64,000 nt of DNA, taken from the NCBI GenBank assembly GCA_964613795.1, contig CAZTJR010000008.1, positions 1-64,000 of the forward strand, given 5' to 3'. The stretch is from Chromatocurvus sp964613795 (GTDB lineage: Bacteria; Pseudomonadota; Gammaproteobacteria; Pseudomonadales; Halieaceae). The position numbers were made by a program, and so were the translations under genes. Of this stretch, positions 17,803 to 26,676 are shown one piece after another; within the stretch, counting starts at the first letter, position 1; each line of letters starts with the position of its first letter. The notes under the pieces are model-generated. The model did no database searches. It was not told where the DNA came from and worked only from the letters and a program-made list of their open reading frames with translations.

Positions 17803-19191
17803 TCAAGACAGCGCCACGGCCTGCAGGCGCATCAGAAGGCCGCCCTCCGCATCGAGGATTTCCAGATGCTGCCTGATAATTCGAATATGGGTCGCGTTCG
17901 CCAGGGCGTCTCGAAAAGCGCTGGCCTGCTCCATCCCGTTAGCGCACATTCTGCTGGTCGCGGCAATCTGGCTAAAGGCAATGCCACCGTCATCACCGCG
18001 CTGAAACTGTCCACTCAATCGATTACAGCCATCCGACCCGGCCAGCTCGCCAGAAGCCCGGAAAACCAGGTAGGGTTCTCGCTGATCCTGAAATTTTTTC
18101 ACGGCATCGTCCAGCAGCCACTCCAAACGCCAGTACGTGTTGTGTAAGGTCGCGCGGCTCACCGGGTCGGCACAGCCTTGACCGGGCCAGACGCCGATGA
18201 ATCGTTCTGGCACAAGGGTCAGAACCGGTCCGGGCCCCTCGACCGGCATGCGCTGCTCTATACGGCCCTCCAGGCTGACCTTCAAGGCTTCGCCGGGCTG
18301 CTCCCTTGCCTCGAGGTAGGCCTCTTCCAGTGCGCGGTTGTCCTCTTCCGTCGCGACCGGCATGTCCAGCCCCGTCAGGCACTCCTGAAAACGACCCGCG
18401 TCGGCCAGGTAGCGGTATTTGCCCCCCAGCAACAGTCTGGTTTCCGGCAGCGCAAGCCCATGTCGGCGTACGAGAGTATAGTTCAGTTCAGAGACGATGT
18501 GCTGACCATCGCGGTCGAGCTGACGCAGAGCGTCAGGTCCCTGAATGGCAAAGCGCAGCGGCGCCTCACGTCCACCGTGTAGCGAGATCTGCGCGCCATC
18601 CGAGGAGATCAGAAAGCGCCCAATGTCGTTGAAAACGCCATTTTCGCGGTCCTGATACTCCTGCCGCAGGACGTAAACGTTGTCCTTCAGTAAATGTAAC
18701 TGTGTGTCAATACCCGGGCAGCTGGCACAGGGCAGAGTCCCGGAGAACGCCGCCGGAAACTGTTCGAACGGCTGCGAGGGCGCCCGCGTCACCTTGCGCA
18801 TTCGGATGGACGCAGTGCCGGGAAATCCACGCGTAATCACCTGGTGAACCTGATCGCTGACGAACAGCAGATCCTCGCCATCAAACAGTCGGGCCGCCAC
18901 GCGATAGGTGTGGCGCGGATCAATCCGAGCCGGGTCATACTCAATCGTGAAGTCGTAGGGAGGCTGGCCCGCGTCCTGCAAAATGAATTCCCCCAGTTGC
19001 TCGGCGGCGGCATCCTGACGACTGATATCTTCCAGTACGACCTCCAGTCTGGCTCCCGGCGGCGCGGCCATTCTCTCCAGGTAGAACGCCTGCCCGGTAA
19101 CCTCGGCCACGTCAGGGCCCGGTTTGTTTGTCGCGCAGGCGAGCATGAAGAGTATTGGAATTAAGCCGACAATTTTCGACAGGTTTCGCAT
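17803..19191 (-). CDS. YbaY-NlpE-META multidomain envelope lipoprotein
   Basis: A 462-residue lipoprotein ('ILFMLACATN' lipobox). Three domains can be read in order. First is a YbaY-type beta-sandwich (about 30-135; 'TGQAFYLERMAAPPGARLEV'). Second is an NlpE N-terminal domain (about 145-260; 'FSGTLPCASCPGIDTQL', with the CxxC of NlpE). Third is a META/HslJ domain (about 350-460; 'NTYWRLEWLLDD', 'GSDGCNRLSGQF'). NlpE activates the Cpx envelope stress response in E. coli and META domains occur in heat- or novobiocin-response lipoproteins. The fusion suggests an envelope-stress sensor or chaperone. The ATG at 19191 follows GAGGG. It begins 22 bp after the MscS-type gene ends. Confidence 0.86.
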   Translation of the reverse strand: MRNLSKIVGLIPILFMLACATNKPGPDVAEVTGQAFYLERMAAPPGARLEVVLEDISRQDAAAEQLGEFILQDAGQPPYDFTIEYDPARIDPRHTYRVAARLFDGEDLLFVSDQVHQVITRGFPGTASIRMRKVTRAPSQPFEQFPAAFSGTLPCASCPGIDTQLHLLKDNVYVLRQEYQDRENGVFNDIGRFLISSDGAQISLHGGREAPLRFAIQGPDALRQLDRDGQHIVSELNYTLVRRHGLALPETRLLLGGKYRYLADAGRFQECLTGLDMPVATEEDNRALEEAYLEAREQPGEALKVSLEGRIEQRMPVEGPGPVLTLVPERFIGVWPGQGCADPVSRATLHNTYWRLEWLLDDAVKKFQDQREPYLVFRASGELAGSDGCNRLSGQFQRGDDGGIAFSQIAATSRMCANGMEQASAFRDALANATHIRIIRQHLEILDAEGGLLMRLQAVALS

Positions 19192-19213
19192 GTGTACCCT
19201 CAACGCTAATCAT

Positions 19214-21739
19214 TTATTCCTTGGCATCGACCTGCGGCGCAAAGTCGACCGAACCCTCTGGCGGATAGTGCAGCGTATCGCGCATGGCCTTGCGCGTCTG
19301 CAGATCAAATTCAGGGAATGGCAAATCATTACTTTCCCGTAATTTGCGCATGATGGCTTCTGCGCGCTCGGTGCGTTCGCTGTCTACACCATCGTCATTC
19401 GCTATGTAGTTGACCATGGACGGGAATGCGAAGCCGGTTCCGGATTCGTCGACGATATTGATGACGCGCAGATATACGTCTTCCTGCACCGCAAGAAATT
19501 CATTGAAATCGCTGGTGCTGACGTAGGCGAATATTTCAACATCGATGGAGTGATCGCCAAAGCCCAGGAAGCGCACCCGCGCCGGTTCGGCCGAAATCAT
19601 CGGGTGCTGCAGCAATAGCGTGCGCATCTCAGTCAGAACCCAGCGTAACTGGTCCGGGGTAGTTTCGTAGCGCAGGCCGATCATGCTGCGGAGCAATATA
19701 CGATCACGCCGCGTGAGATTTTCAATGTTGATGGTCGCAAATTCTGCGTTGGGGATGGTGATGATGGTCCGCGCCAGTGAGCGTACCTTCACTGATCTGA
19801 GTCCAATACCCTCGATCACGCCAAGGTGCTCTCCAAGCTGACAGAAATCCCCCACTTCCACCGGCTTGTCGGCCATCAGGGTGAGCCCGCCAATGAGGTT
19901 TTCCAGCGTACTGCGAGCTGCCAGTGCGACAGCGAGACCACCGATACCCAGGCCTGCGATAACCCCCTGATAGGGCAATGACAGTATCTCGGCAAGAAAC
20001 AGAAAGGCCCCGATGATCACGGCCAGTTTGGCTGTGGCAATCGCCAGTGAGCTCAATATTTCATCGCGGTAGCGATAGTTCTGCGATCGCTCTTCGAGTA
20101 GCGTACCGAGCCGGTCGACCAGGTGATAGGCAAGCCAGCCGCCGGCAATGGACAGGGTGACCCCAATCACGATCCTCACGGGAATATCGACTTTGTGTGG
20201 AATCCCCAGAATCTGCAGGGCAAGCAGACCCAGCCCGGCGACCAGCATAAGCCTCAAAGGCCAGATAAAACGGGCTTTCGCAGACAGGCCGCGCTCGTTG
20301 CCCTCTGACTCTGAATGGAACAGCCTGGCGAGGACCCAGGGTATGAACCAGCTCAGCGGCAGGCTCAGCAGGAGCCATAATGCAAGCGCGAACCATTGCC
20401 ATAGCTCCATACCCGCTTTCGTCTCTCGGAGCAGCTCTCGGTGTACAGAGCGAACCTCGTTGCGGATATCAAAAAACGGCGTGGAATTATCGCGGCTATC
20501 ATTCACCAGCGGCATGTCTTCCAGTGCCATGAACAGTTGCCGGGCGCTGGCCAGGGTTTCGCTCGTGAAGCGCCAGCGCGTCGTTCCGTCGGCCTGTGTA
20601 AACGGGGCGAGTTCGACGACGCCCACCGGGTGTACAAAATGCGTATAGATGCCACGACGATTGGGTGTGTCGGGAATTTCCTGTCGCAGGGGCAGGCCGA
20701 TTCGGTAGAGAACCTCCATCAGGTACTCACCCAGCAGCACCCCCTCGTCTTCACGAACCGCGGTAGAGATCTGGGACAGGTCCATCGTCTCAAGGAAGAG
20801 CGCCGTGTTTCCCTCCGTCACATTGCTCCATTGCTCAATGAACGTGCGCATGGTGTCCCGGGGGGAGCCGAGTTCCTGATGCTGGCGCGAATGCGGCAGC
20901 ATCCCGCCTCGATTTTCCAGGAGTATGTTCAGCGCTGCGCGCATCTGCGCTTCCGGGGGGACCACCAGCCGCCATTCCTGCTTGCCCCCTTTCCCGGGGT
21001 TCTGACTGCCGGGCCGGAAATTCAGTGTATACCGGGCTATGCTCCCGGCCTGTGCGAGTTCCACGGCATAGTCCTGTTTGCCGGTATCTGCAGGTGGACG
21101 CAGTTCCCAGATGCGAAAAGTCAGCCTATCGATGACCTGGAACAACAGACGGGCCAGATCGACCTTGTCATAGGGCGTCAGCGGTCCTTCATGCTCCGAG
21201 AAATCCAGAAGCGGCATGACCACACCGAGACGATCGCTTCGCCCCTCACCGGCACTGTTGCCGGCTGTTAGAAAAGACAGCAGCGTCTGGTCAGGGCTGG
21301 ACAGGTCGAGTGTGCCGAAAAGGGTGTCGACCAGAGCGATATCGGTACGCTGGCCCGTCCACCACTCGCCAGTGCCGAAGCGTCCCATGAAACTCTGCTG
21401 GTCCGGTGACATGACAAAAGTGAATCCACCGGCCCCCGCGGCATCACGCCAGGTACCGGTCAGTCGCTTGCCCTCGAGTCGACCGCTTATAACGCCTTCG
21501 AAACCCGGATAATGGCCCTCCACCCGGTCACCATCCTGCCGCATTTCCACGACCGCACCGCCGCCACGCCACTGTGTATCCCATACGCCGGTCCAGTCGA
21601 ACTGAGTTTCTTCGGCAAACGTTGACACTGCAGCAAGCAGACCAAGCATTCCACCAAGCACTTGAGCCCGGATTCTCTGGCAGGGTCCGTTGTTCACGAA
21701 AAAGAGCGAGTTACCCGCTTGTCTGTAGTGGTCTCTCAC
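19214..21739 (-). CDS. MscS-family channel with N-terminal lipocalin-like periplasmic domain
   Basis: An 841-residue protein. The N-terminus (a hydrophobic segment ending near 'VSTFAEE') leads into a beta-rich domain (about 45-135) with repeating 'GVWDTQWRGGG', 'GHYPGFEGVISGRLEG' and 'LTGTWRD' units, which looks like a small lipocalin-like sheet. A long periplasmic region and several membrane helices (about 430-600) precede the MscS core: 'AGLGIGGLAVALAARSTLEN', 'LGEHLGVIEGIGLRSVKVRS', 'ITIPNAEFATINIENL'. The GTG at 21739 is used after GGGAG; an internal ATG (residue 31) would also leave a signal peptide. It heads an operon of three lipoprotein genes, so it probably senses or relieves envelope tension. 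Confidence 0.87.
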   Translation of the reverse strand: MRDHYRQAGNSLFFVNNGPCQRIRAQVLGGMLGLLAAVSTFAEETQFDWTGVWDTQWRGGGAVVEMRQDGDRVEGHYPGFEGVISGRLEGKRLTGTWRDAAGAGGFTFVMSPDQQSFMGRFGTGEWWTGQRTDIALVDTLFGTLDLSSPDQTLLSFLTAGNSAGEGRSDRLGVVMPLLDFSEHEGPLTPYDKVDLARLLFQVIDRLTFRIWELRPPADTGKQDYAVELAQAGSIARYTLNFRPGSQNPGKGGKQEWRLVVPPEAQMRAALNILLENRGGMLPHSRQHQELGSPRDTMRTFIEQWSNVTEGNTALFLETMDLSQISTAVREDEGVLLGEYLMEVLYRIGLPLRQEIPDTPNRRGIYTHFVHPVGVVELAPFTQADGTTRWRFTSETLASARQLFMALEDMPLVNDSRDNSTPFFDIRNEVRSVHRELLRETKAGMELWQWFALALWLLLSLPLSWFIPWVLARLFHSESEGNERGLSAKARFIWPLRLMLVAGLGLLALQILGIPHKVDIPVRIVIGVTLSIAGGWLAYHLVDRLGTLLEERSQNYRYRDEILSSLAIATAKLAVIIGAFLFLAEILSLPYQGVIAGLGIGGLAVALAARSTLENLIGGLTLMADKPVEVGDFCQLGEHLGVIEGIGLRSVKVRSLARTIITIPNAEFATINIENLTRRDRILLRSMIGLRYETTPDQLRWVLTEMRTLLLQHPMISAEPARVRFLGFGDHSIDVEIFAYVSTSDFNEFLAVQEDVYLRVINIVDESGTGFAFPSMVNYIANDDGVDSERTERAEAIMRKLRESNDLPFPEFDLQTRKAMRDTLHYPPEGSVDFAPQVDAKE

Positions 21740-22121
21740 TCGCTATGACTCCCATGCCCAGGCGGACGTGGCCCGCGCACTACCCTGAAGGACAGCCCGT
21801 GCGCCCGATCTGATATGACATCTCGCACAGACTGGATACTTCATTGCACGGCTGACTCTCTGCGGGTGGCGCTGAAAATACCATTCGCCGCCTGTGGTTG
21901 AACGGTTGTTTCGATAGGCGGAGGCGAGCTTGCAGGAACGGTGGTTTTGGGAAGTGGAGCCACGCAACAAGCACCGACATCGGCTTTTAAGTTAATCCTC
22001 CGCGGCGATAATGGAAAGTCGGATAAGTGCACGAAGCAGGCGCATGCGACCAGCGTCCATCGATTGCATGTCTGGCTCAGGTTTCGCTATGATCTGATGG
22101 CTTAGACGACGGTAAGCTGCC
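21740..22121. other. Divergent intergenic region, MscS operon / AraC regulator 1
   Basis: 382 bp with no convincing gene; the small open frames crossing it are incoherent. It should contain the promoters for the minus-strand MscS operon and the plus-strand AraC gene. A TATGAT hexamer at 22088-22093, 18 bp after TTGCAT (22064-22069), is a plausible promoter for the latter, though the upstream hexamer is weak. Confidence 0.45.
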
Positions 22122-23078
22122 TTGCTGAATCCCCTCCAACGTTTTCGCTGCGATTCTGTCGAAGAGTTTGCAGAGATGTCCGGCGAACTCTGGCATGTGA
22201 ATGTCACGCAGTCCGAGCCTGGCCCTGCGGAAGCCAGTCTCTGGAGGAGACACATCAGTGGATGCGAGGTTTACCGGGGACGCGCAAATCGTGCCCTGGT
22301 CTGTACCGGGCTTCGACCAGACGGATACTGGACGATAACCCCGATCAACCGGCATTGTGCCGGCGGGCGTTTCCGCGGGCAGACACTGGAAGAGGGAGAT
22401 CTGCTGTTGCTTGATCCCGGCGGAGAGGTTTTCCAGCAGACGCGGGCAGGCCATTCCCAGAGTGCGATTTCGATTCCCGTCGCCATAGCGGAACGAATCA
22501 TCCGCGCCGAACATCATACCGAGCCTGAAATGCTTCTCAGTAAATGGGCTCGACAATCTGACTGCGGAGCCACGCGTGATATTGAAAACCTGCTTGATGC
22601 GCTGCTTGACCGGCCTGAAATGCCCACCTGCTCGTTCGCCGCGAAGGGAACGGAGATCGCTGCGCAGATCATAGCCATTACGCAAGCCGGCTCTGAAACA
22701 ACCTTTCTACGCTCAACGCTTGCCAATCGTCGCCGCATTGTTGTCCGCGCCGAAGAGCTTATAAGAAGCCGCCTGCACCAGCCGCCCAGCGTTACCGAAC
22801 TGTGTGAGGCCACTTTCGCGAGTCGTCGACTGCTGTTTTACGCCTTCAATGAATTGCTGGGCCGCTCACCCGCCGTACATGCAAAGATTCTGCGTCTGCA
22901 TGCCTGCCGCCGCAATCTTGTTGTTGCAGGTCCGGAGATCGGCATCCAGCAGATTGCCGCTGTTTTCGGATTCAGGCACCCCGGCCAGTTCGCCATTGAC
23001 TATCTCCGGGCGTTCGGCGAGCGCCCGAATGAGACTCGCCGCAGGGTGAGGCTGTCCACCAGCATACGCGGGATTTAA
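22122..23078 (+). CDS. AraC-family transcriptional regulator (copy 1)
   Basis: 318 residues. The C-terminal AraC helix-turn-helix pair runs from about 205 to 305, with 'PPSVTELCEATFASRRLLFY', the central 'LLGRSPAVHAKILRL' and the second helix 'FGFRHPGQFAIDYLRAFGE'. The N-terminal 190 residues are an effector/dimerisation domain without a cupin motif I can name. The TTG at 22122 is used because the paralogue at 32122 aligns from the same region ('FRCDSVEEF' against 'FHSAEEFEQ'). It converges on the amino-acid binding-protein gene and, with its paralogue, brackets the 23-32 kb cluster. Confidence 0.85.
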   Translation: MLNPLQRFRCDSVEEFAEMSGELWHVNVTQSEPGPAEASLWRRHISGCEVYRGRANRALVCTGLRPDGYWTITPINRHCAGGRFRGQTLEEGDLLLLDPGGEVFQQTRAGHSQSAISIPVAIAERIIRAEHHTEPEMLLSKWARQSDCGATRDIENLLDALLDRPEMPTCSFAAKGTEIAAQIIAITQAGSETTFLRSTLANRRRIVVRAEELIRSRLHQPPSVTELCEATFASRRLLFYAFNELLGRSPAVHAKILRLHACRRNLVVAGPEIGIQQIAAVFGFRHPGQFAIDYLRAFGERPNETRRRVRLSTSIRGI

Positions 23079-23126
23079 CCCGGCGCAGCTCTACACACGC
23101 CAGAAGCAGCGTCGCTGCGCGAGGGC

Positions 23127-23936
23127 TCAGGGCAGCGCCGCGATCCAGCTGTTGTCATCCATCCACTTCGAACGAAGCGCCTCAATCAGCCCCGCACGCC
23201 TGTAGGCTTCCACGTAGTTGGCAACCAGGTCGCGGAAGTGGAGATCGTTGGCGTCCACGGCAATCCCGAGTGGCTCGATCGTCAGCGGCTCATTCAGGGT
23301 AACGAGATCCGCATCCGGGTTGCGCATGACCGCCAGAAGACAGGCCGGCATGTCAGCGACGAGGCCCGCAACGTCACCGGCCTCGATCAGTGCTATGGCA
23401 CTGGCATAGTCGGCAACCTCAACCAGCTCTGAATTCGGGGCGGCTTCGCGAACAAACATCGCGCTCGTGGAGTTGCGCAAAGCCGCCAGCTTTACGGATT
23501 TGCTCTCGAGTGTGCCCATGCTGAACTGCTCTATCACATCACTGCGAGTCAGGATCGACTTTCCGGACAGCATATAGGGACCGACAAAACGGGCGTTGAT
23601 CGCGCGCTCCGGCGTGATCGCCATGCCCGAAATCACCAGGTCCACCCTACCCTCGCTCAGGGCTCCCATAAGATCGCCAAAAGGTATCTTTTCGATTTTC
23701 AACGATACCCGCATGGCGTTTGCCAGGGCGCGGGCAAGGTCGACATCCATACCCATGAAATTGCCCTGGCGATTCACCATCGTCATGGGCGGCTGATCGC
23801 CGGACATACCGACCACCAGCGTGCCCGCTTCAACAACGCGCTCAAGCGTCGGAGACTCGGCACGGGCCAGGCCGGCACCGAGACCGATCGTGAGCAGCAA
23901 TGCCGTAAGCAGGGCTTGGGTGAAAGAACGACGCAT
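23127..23936 (-). CDS. Amino-acid-type solute-binding protein, family 3
   Basis: 269 residues: a signal peptide ('LLLTIGLGAGLARAES') then an SBP_bac_3 domain starting 'VVEAGTLVVGMSGDQPPMT' and containing 'GMDVDLARALANAM', 'GRVDLVISGMAITPERA' and 'ADMPACLLAVM'. Such proteins bind polar amino acids such as glutamine or glutamate. No ABC permease or ATPase gene is adjacent, so it may serve a distant transporter or act as a receptor. The ATG at 23936 follows AAAGGAG. It is the last gene of the minus-strand cluster with the exported glutaminase, whose product glutamate is a plausible ligand (inference). Confidence 0.88.
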   Translation of the reverse strand: MRRSFTQALLTALLLTIGLGAGLARAESPTLERVVEAGTLVVGMSGDQPPMTMVNRQGNFMGMDVDLARALANAMRVSLKIEKIPFGDLMGALSEGRVDLVISGMAITPERAINARFVGPYMLSGKSILTRSDVIEQFSMGTLESKSVKLAALRNSTSAMFVREAAPNSELVEVADYASAIALIEAGDVAGLVADMPACLLAVMRNPDADLVTLNEPLTIEPLGIAVDANDLHFRDLVANYVEAYRRAGLIEALRSKWMDDNSWIAALP

Positions 23937-24046
23937 GGTTTTCTCCTTTTTGGATTGAGTGTAAAACGTTTTCCGCGTGCGCGGATAAAAAGCCGTGACG
24001 AGTCCTTCCCGTGCAGGAAGAGTGACTGTCGCGGGGGTTAACTGCC

Positions 24047-26647
24047 TCATTCTGTTAGCTCATCGTCGCGCGCAGGTGAGCCAGATCTGCCACTGTGCAA
24101 AACCCGGTAAGCGACCCAGGCGCTTAGCAGAGCCAGCAGCGCCAGCGTTCCGCGATTGGTCGCCGGCACAGCTCGTGCCGCGGCGGCGGGGCCAGAGGGC
24201 TGCTCACGGACGATGAGCGTTGTAACCGTGATCTCCTCCTGACTCGTTTCGGTGGCATCAGCGATGGCCAGGTTCACGACCTCTCCGGCGGCGATGTCGG
24301 CATCAGTCACTGTGTAGCTGCCAATCAGTACACAGCTGGCTCCCACGGTCACCCTGGCGCAGCGTTTTTCCTCTGGGCTGATCATCCAGTCTGTGACCAC
24401 CACGTCGGTCAGGGTGACATTGCCCTCGTTGCTCGCGGTGACGGTGTACTCAAGGGTGCTACCCGCGCTAATGATCTCTGGGAAAGCGGTCAGCTTCTTG
24501 AAGATGCGCAGCAGCGGGTCCTGCGCAAGGGGGGTGCTGCTGGTGGCTTCCTGTCGTTCTGTTTCCGTGGCGTCGGCAAAACCGGTGTTGTCGAGCTGTC
24601 CGGCATCGACATCTTCCTGGGTTACCGTATAGCGGCCGGCAAGCACGCAGGTGTTGCCCAAGGCGAGACTGGCACAGGTCTTTTCCTGCGGACTGAGCAG
24701 CGGGTCCGTGACCACAACGCTGGTCAGAGTGACGTTGCCCTCGTTACTCGCGGTGACCGTATAGGCGAGCTCGCTGCCAACGACGATGCGCTCGGGGGAC
24801 CCGGTCAATTTCTTGATAACGGTCAGGACCGGATCCCGCGCCAGCGGTGTTGTAATCGTGGTTTCTGCCGCTGCTGTCTCGGTCGCGTCAGCGGTAGCGG
24901 TAGCGGTATTGTCCACCTGCCCCGTATCGATGTCGGCCTGGCTGACCGTATAGCTGCCGGTGAGCACACAGGTGGCGCCCGGCGCCACGCTTGCGCAGCT
25001 CAGCTGCGGTGGGTTGATCAGCGGGTCACTGACCACCACGCTGTTCAGCGTAACGTTACCCTCGTTGCTCGCGGTGACCGTATAGGCCAGCTCGCTGCCG
25101 ACGGCGATCGGATCGGGCGCGTCTGTCAGCGCTTTTGTCACCGCCAGAGCAGGACGGCGGGAAAGGGGCGTCGTGATAGTGACCTCACGCAGATCTGTTT
25201 CAGTGGCGTCTGCGAACCCGGTGTTGCTGATCAGACCGGCGTCGACGTCGGCCTGGGTCACCGTATAAGTCCCGTTCAGCGTGCAGCTCGCGCCGAGGGC
25301 CACGCTGGCGCAGGTCTGCTGCGACGGGCGGAGCATGCTGTCACCCACCAGCAGGTTAGTGAGCGTGACGTTGCCGCTGTTGATGGCCGTAACCCGATAA
25401 CTCAGAACGCTGCCGGCGCCGATCGGCGACGGTGCGTCGATGAGCGCCTTGTCCAGGCTCAGGGCGGGGCTCCTCGCAATGGGCGTCGTCACACTGATCT
25501 GCTGCTGATCGGTTTCGCTGGCTTCGGCCAGCGCGGTGTTCACGATCTGTCCGGTATCGATATCAGCCTGGGTGACCGTATAGCTGCCGCTAAGGACGCA
25601 GCTGTCACCCACGGCCAGCGTGACGCAGCTTGCCTCTTGCGGCGCGATCAGATCGTCGTTGATGACCACGTTGCTGAGCGTGACGTTGCCCGTGTTGCTG
25701 GCGGTGACCGTGTAGGTCAGCCCACTACCAGCGCTGATAACTTCCGGCGCCGCGGTCAGCCGCTTACTCAGCGCCAGCGAGGGGGCTGCCTCGGTGATGG
25801 CGCCGCGCAGGGAAAGGTTGCGCAGTGAGGCCGAGAACGTTGGCGACGAGATATTTTCGGTGCCGCGGACGTCCTCGAGGGTTGTTCGCCAGCGGAAACC
25901 ACCGATGCGCTGACGGTCCAGGCGTGCATCACTCGAACTGAGCAGGAATGGGCTGTCCCCCGGCCCGCTGCTGCCCACCTCTGTCCTGTTCCCGCCAACG
26001 TTGAGCACTGTGCCAGTATCCGCCCAGAGATAATGGCCAAGCCCGACGGGACCGCTCGCTCCGTCGCCGGCCTCAAGGTAGGGCGGCACTGTGGGGGCAT
26101 CGGGGAATGGGTCGCAGCGGGCATCGAGGAAGTTGATCTGACTGAACTCCCACGCCGTGCCCCGGGTGTTGAAGCTGCTGGTATCGAGCGCCAGCTCTCG
26201 GACATTCAGGTGCGGGGCGAGGCAGACTTCCACATCGATAAACTGCCGGGTCCCCGGGTTGTTTGTGTCCGGAAGTTCGTCAAAGCTAAGTTCGGCCATA
26301 ATCCGCCGGGAATCGCCATCATCACGAAACACCAGCCGTGGCCGATTGGTGGCACCCAGCTCCCCGCCCGGGCTGGTGCGGAAGCGTATCGTCAGGTCGT
26401 CGAGATCACTATTATCCGCGCTCAGTTTGGCACCGCTGGCATCGTCAAACAGGTTGTAGCGCACTGTCTGATCCGCGTTGTCGTTCTGGATGAGCTGGGT
26501 GCCACCACCGGGAAAGGGGTACTCGCTGAAATCGATGACCGTGTCGAGTGCCTGCTCGGCGAAAGCAGATGGAACCATAGCCAAAAACAGAACCACAGGC
26601 GCCCATGCGCACACGGCACTGCGCGCGCCCAGCTGCCCCGGAGACAT
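24047..26647 (-). CDS. Exported DUF11-type five-repeat surface protein
   Basis: An 866-residue protein with a signal peptide ('FLAMVPSAFAEQ'). A unique N-terminal domain of about 255 residues precedes five tandem repeats of about 105 residues. Each repeat contains 'YTVTASNEGNVTL' or a variant, a Cys pair framing 'C-A-S-V-A-L-G-A-x-C', and 'GSYTVTQADIDTG'. This is the DUF11/conserved-repeat pattern seen in secreted bacterial proteins. The C-terminus ends in a hydrophobic helix after 'VPATNRGTLALLALL' followed by Arg, resembling an IPTL/PEP-CTERM-like sorting tail (tentative). The paired cysteines suggest one disulfide per repeat. It probably lies at the cell surface; its partners are unknown. 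Confidence 0.85.
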   Translation of the reverse strand: MSPGQLGARSAVCAWAPVVLFLAMVPSAFAEQALDTVIDFSEYPFPGGGTQLIQNDNADQTVRYNLFDDASGAKLSADNSDLDDLTIRFRTSPGGELGATNRPRLVFRDDGDSRRIMAELSFDELPDTNNPGTRQFIDVEVCLAPHLNVRELALDTSSFNTRGTAWEFSQINFLDARCDPFPDAPTVPPYLEAGDGASGPVGLGHYLWADTGTVLNVGGNRTEVGSSGPGDSPFLLSSSDARLDRQRIGGFRWRTTLEDVRGTENISSPTFSASLRNLSLRGAITEAAPSLALSKRLTAAPEVISAGSGLTYTVTASNTGNVTLSNVVINDDLIAPQEASCVTLAVGDSCVLSGSYTVTQADIDTGQIVNTALAEASETDQQQISVTTPIARSPALSLDKALIDAPSPIGAGSVLSYRVTAINSGNVTLTNLLVGDSMLRPSQQTCASVALGASCTLNGTYTVTQADVDAGLISNTGFADATETDLREVTITTPLSRRPALAVTKALTDAPDPIAVGSELAYTVTASNEGNVTLNSVVVSDPLINPPQLSCASVAPGATCVLTGSYTVSQADIDTGQVDNTATATADATETAAAETTITTPLARDPVLTVIKKLTGSPERIVVGSELAYTVTASNEGNVTLTSVVVTDPLLSPQEKTCASLALGNTCVLAGRYTVTQEDVDAGQLDNTGFADATETERQEATSSTPLAQDPLLRIFKKLTAFPEIISAGSTLEYTVTASNEGNVTLTDVVVTDWMISPEEKRCARVTVGASCVLIGSYTVTDADIAAGEVVNLAIADATETSQEEITVTTLIVREQPSGPAAAARAVPATNRGTLALLALLSAWVAYRVLHSGRSGSPARDDELTE
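24203..25786 (-). repeat. Five tandem ~317-bp coding repeats (DUF11-type)
   Basis: Repeat units begin near residues 288, 394, 499, 606 and 711 of the surface protein. Identity is also visible in DNA: the stretch encoding the 'VTASNEGNVTL' segment recurs nearly unchanged around 24410, 24730 and 25050. Units 3-5 are more alike than units 1-2, which suggests recent unit duplication or gene conversion. Confidence 0.85.
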
Positions 26648-26676
26648 TGCAGTAAAGCGGTCGGGCGCGCGGATTA

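Noticed and set aside
24203..25786. Repeat array considered as CRISPR or tandem insertion element
   Set aside because: Units are about 317 bp, in frame and encode DUF11-type domains; there are no spacers.
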